Below, in pieces: positions 12,858 through 13,825 of a stretch of DNA of 13,825 nucleotides. This stretch comes from CAZHDI01 sp964531285 (GTDB taxonomy: Bacteria; Pseudomonadota; Alphaproteobacteria; JAJFIK01): the NCBI GenBank assembly GCA_964531285.1, contig CAZHDI010000091.1, positions 1 to 13,825 on the forward strand. Direction: 5' to 3'. The position numbers were made by a program, and so were the translations under genes. Within the stretch, counting starts at the first letter, position 1; each line of letters starts with the position of its first letter. The notes under the pieces were generated by a model. It saw only the letters and a list, made by a program, of their open reading frames with translations. It was not told the DNA's origin and made no database searches.

Positions 12858-13825
12858 ATGATGCGGTTCCTGCGCTATATGTTTGTCGTGACCGGGTTCA
12901 CGGCGTTTCTGGTTCTCGCGGTCGCCGCCGGCGGCTTTCTCTACGGCAAGCATCTTTATCAAGCGCCTGGGCCCATGGCCGAGGCGGACGCGGCCGAGAC
13001 GATCGTGCTCTTGGAGCCGGGCCTGGGTCTCAAAGCCATCGCGGGCCGCCTTGAGACCGCCGGTGTCATCGAGAACAAGCTCTATTTCGAGATTGCCGTG
13101 CGCGTGCAGCAGGCCGGGTCGGCACTGCGGGCCGGGGAATATGCGATCCCGTCCGGGGCCAGCATGGCCGATATTCTCGACATTCTGCGCACCGGCAAAT
13201 CGATCCTGCACAAGCTGACCGTGGCCGAGGGGCTCGCTGTGGTCCAGGTCGTCGATCTGTTGAATGAGAATGAGGTCCTGACCGGCGAGATCACCGAACT
13301 GCCGCGCGAGGGCACGCTGTTGCCGGAGACTTATCTGTTCCAGCGCGGCACCACCCGAGACGAGCTTCTGGCGCGCATGGCCGCGGCCAAGCAGGCGGTG
13401 CTGGACGAGGTTTGGGAGAACCGGGCGGAAGATCTGCCGTTCGACACGCAGTATGAAGCGCTGATCCTGGCCTCGATCGTGGAAAAGGAAACCGGCATCG
13501 CCGGTGAACGGCCCATGGTCGCCTCGGTTTTCGTGAACCGTCTGCGCCGGGGCATCCGGCTTCAGTCCGACCCGACCATCATCTACGGCATCACCGAGGG
13601 CCGCCCGCTGGGCCGGCGCATCCGCCTGAGTGAACTGCGCTCCGACGATGCCTACAACACCTATACCCAGGACGGCCTGCCGCCCACGCCCATCGCCAAT
13701 GCCGGGCGCGCCTCGCTCGAGGCCGTTCTGAACCCGCCCGATACGGACTATTTCTACTTTGTGGCCGATGGTACCGGTGGCCATGTGTTTGCCCGCACCC
13801 TGGCCGAGCACAATCGCAATGTCGC
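12858..13825 (+). CDS. mltG: Endolytic murein transglycosylase MltG (3' end cut off by window)
   Basis: Inner-membrane enzyme that cleaves nascent glycan strands in peptidoglycan, thought to set glycan length. The window holds 322 codons without a stop; E. coli MltG has 340 residues, so only a short C-terminus should be missing. One N-terminal membrane segment (about 9-30, FVVTGFTAFLVLAVAAGGFLYG) precedes a periplasmic LysM-like region (about 47-115, IVLLEPGLGLKAIAGRLE). The YceG catalytic domain follows, with LPETYLF (155-161), the active-site ASIVEKETG (205-213, catalytic Glu within it), LQSDPTIIYGIT (235-246), YNTYTQDGLPPTPIANAG (266-283) and YFYFVADGTGGHVFA (298-312). Tandem ATGs at 12858 and 12861 are possible starts, with a GGAG about 11 bases upstream of the first. 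Position after fabF matches the widespread fabF-mltG linkage. Confidence 0.94.
   Translation, partial: MMRFLRYMFVVTGFTAFLVLAVAAGGFLYGKHLYQAPGPMAEADAAETIVLLEPGLGLKAIAGRLETAGVIENKLYFEIAVRVQQAGSALRAGEYAIPSGASMADILDILRTGKSILHKLTVAEGLAVVQVVDLLNENEVLTGEITELPREGTLLPETYLFQRGTTRDELLARMAAAKQAVLDEVWENRAEDLPFDTQYEALILASIVEKETGIAGERPMVASVFVNRLRRGIRLQSDPTIIYGITEGRPLGRRIRLSELRSDDAYNTYTQDGLPPTPIANAGRASLEAVLNPPDTDYFYFVADGTGGHVFARTLAEHNRNV

Overview
The window looks like ordinary chromosome from a GC-rich alphaproteobacterium. The evidence is gene order and protein style: an rpsF-rpsR-rplI-dnaB-alr block on the minus strand sits next to an outward-facing fabD-fabG-acpP-fabF-mltG block on the plus strand, an arrangement known from alphaproteobacteria. 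Codon use looks homogeneous. I see no tRNA, rRNA, CRISPR array, transposase, integrase or phage gene. The genus cannot be named from sequence alone.

Minus strand, read right to left from about 8.7 kb to base 5: a two-domain redoxin-like/2-oxoglutarate-Fe(II) oxygenase; then rpsF, rpsR and rplI behind a recognisable promoter and ended by a strong hairpin terminator; then a gene-free stretch of about 630 bp with two inverted copies of a dispersed palindromic repeat and a dyad of perfect DnaA boxes; then dnaB, a YebE-like DUF533 gene, alr (alanine racemase), and mlaE-mlaF (retrograde phospholipid transport permease and ATPase). The mlaD partner probably lies beyond the left edge.

Plus strand, from 8.9 kb to the right edge: fabD, fabG, acpP and fabF form the core of type II fatty-acid synthesis (malonyl loading, ketoreduction, carrier protein, condensation), followed by mltG, a lytic transglycosylase cut off by the window end. 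A 388-bp gap before acpP carries a seven-unit 16-bp tandem repeat.

Together the genes serve basic growth: translation, replication fork loading, peptidoglycan precursor supply and glycan trimming, fatty-acid synthesis and outer-membrane lipid homeostasis. The less ordinary items are: the oxygenase whose N-terminal redoxin-like domain has no cysteine; the long repetitive Arg/Asp/Gly/Pro tail on S6 encoded immediately downstream of that oxygenase; the repeat array in the acpP leader, predicted to fold into hairpins with GGA loops; and the palindromic DnaA-box pair ahead of dnaB. I found no convincing wholly new defence or mobile system.
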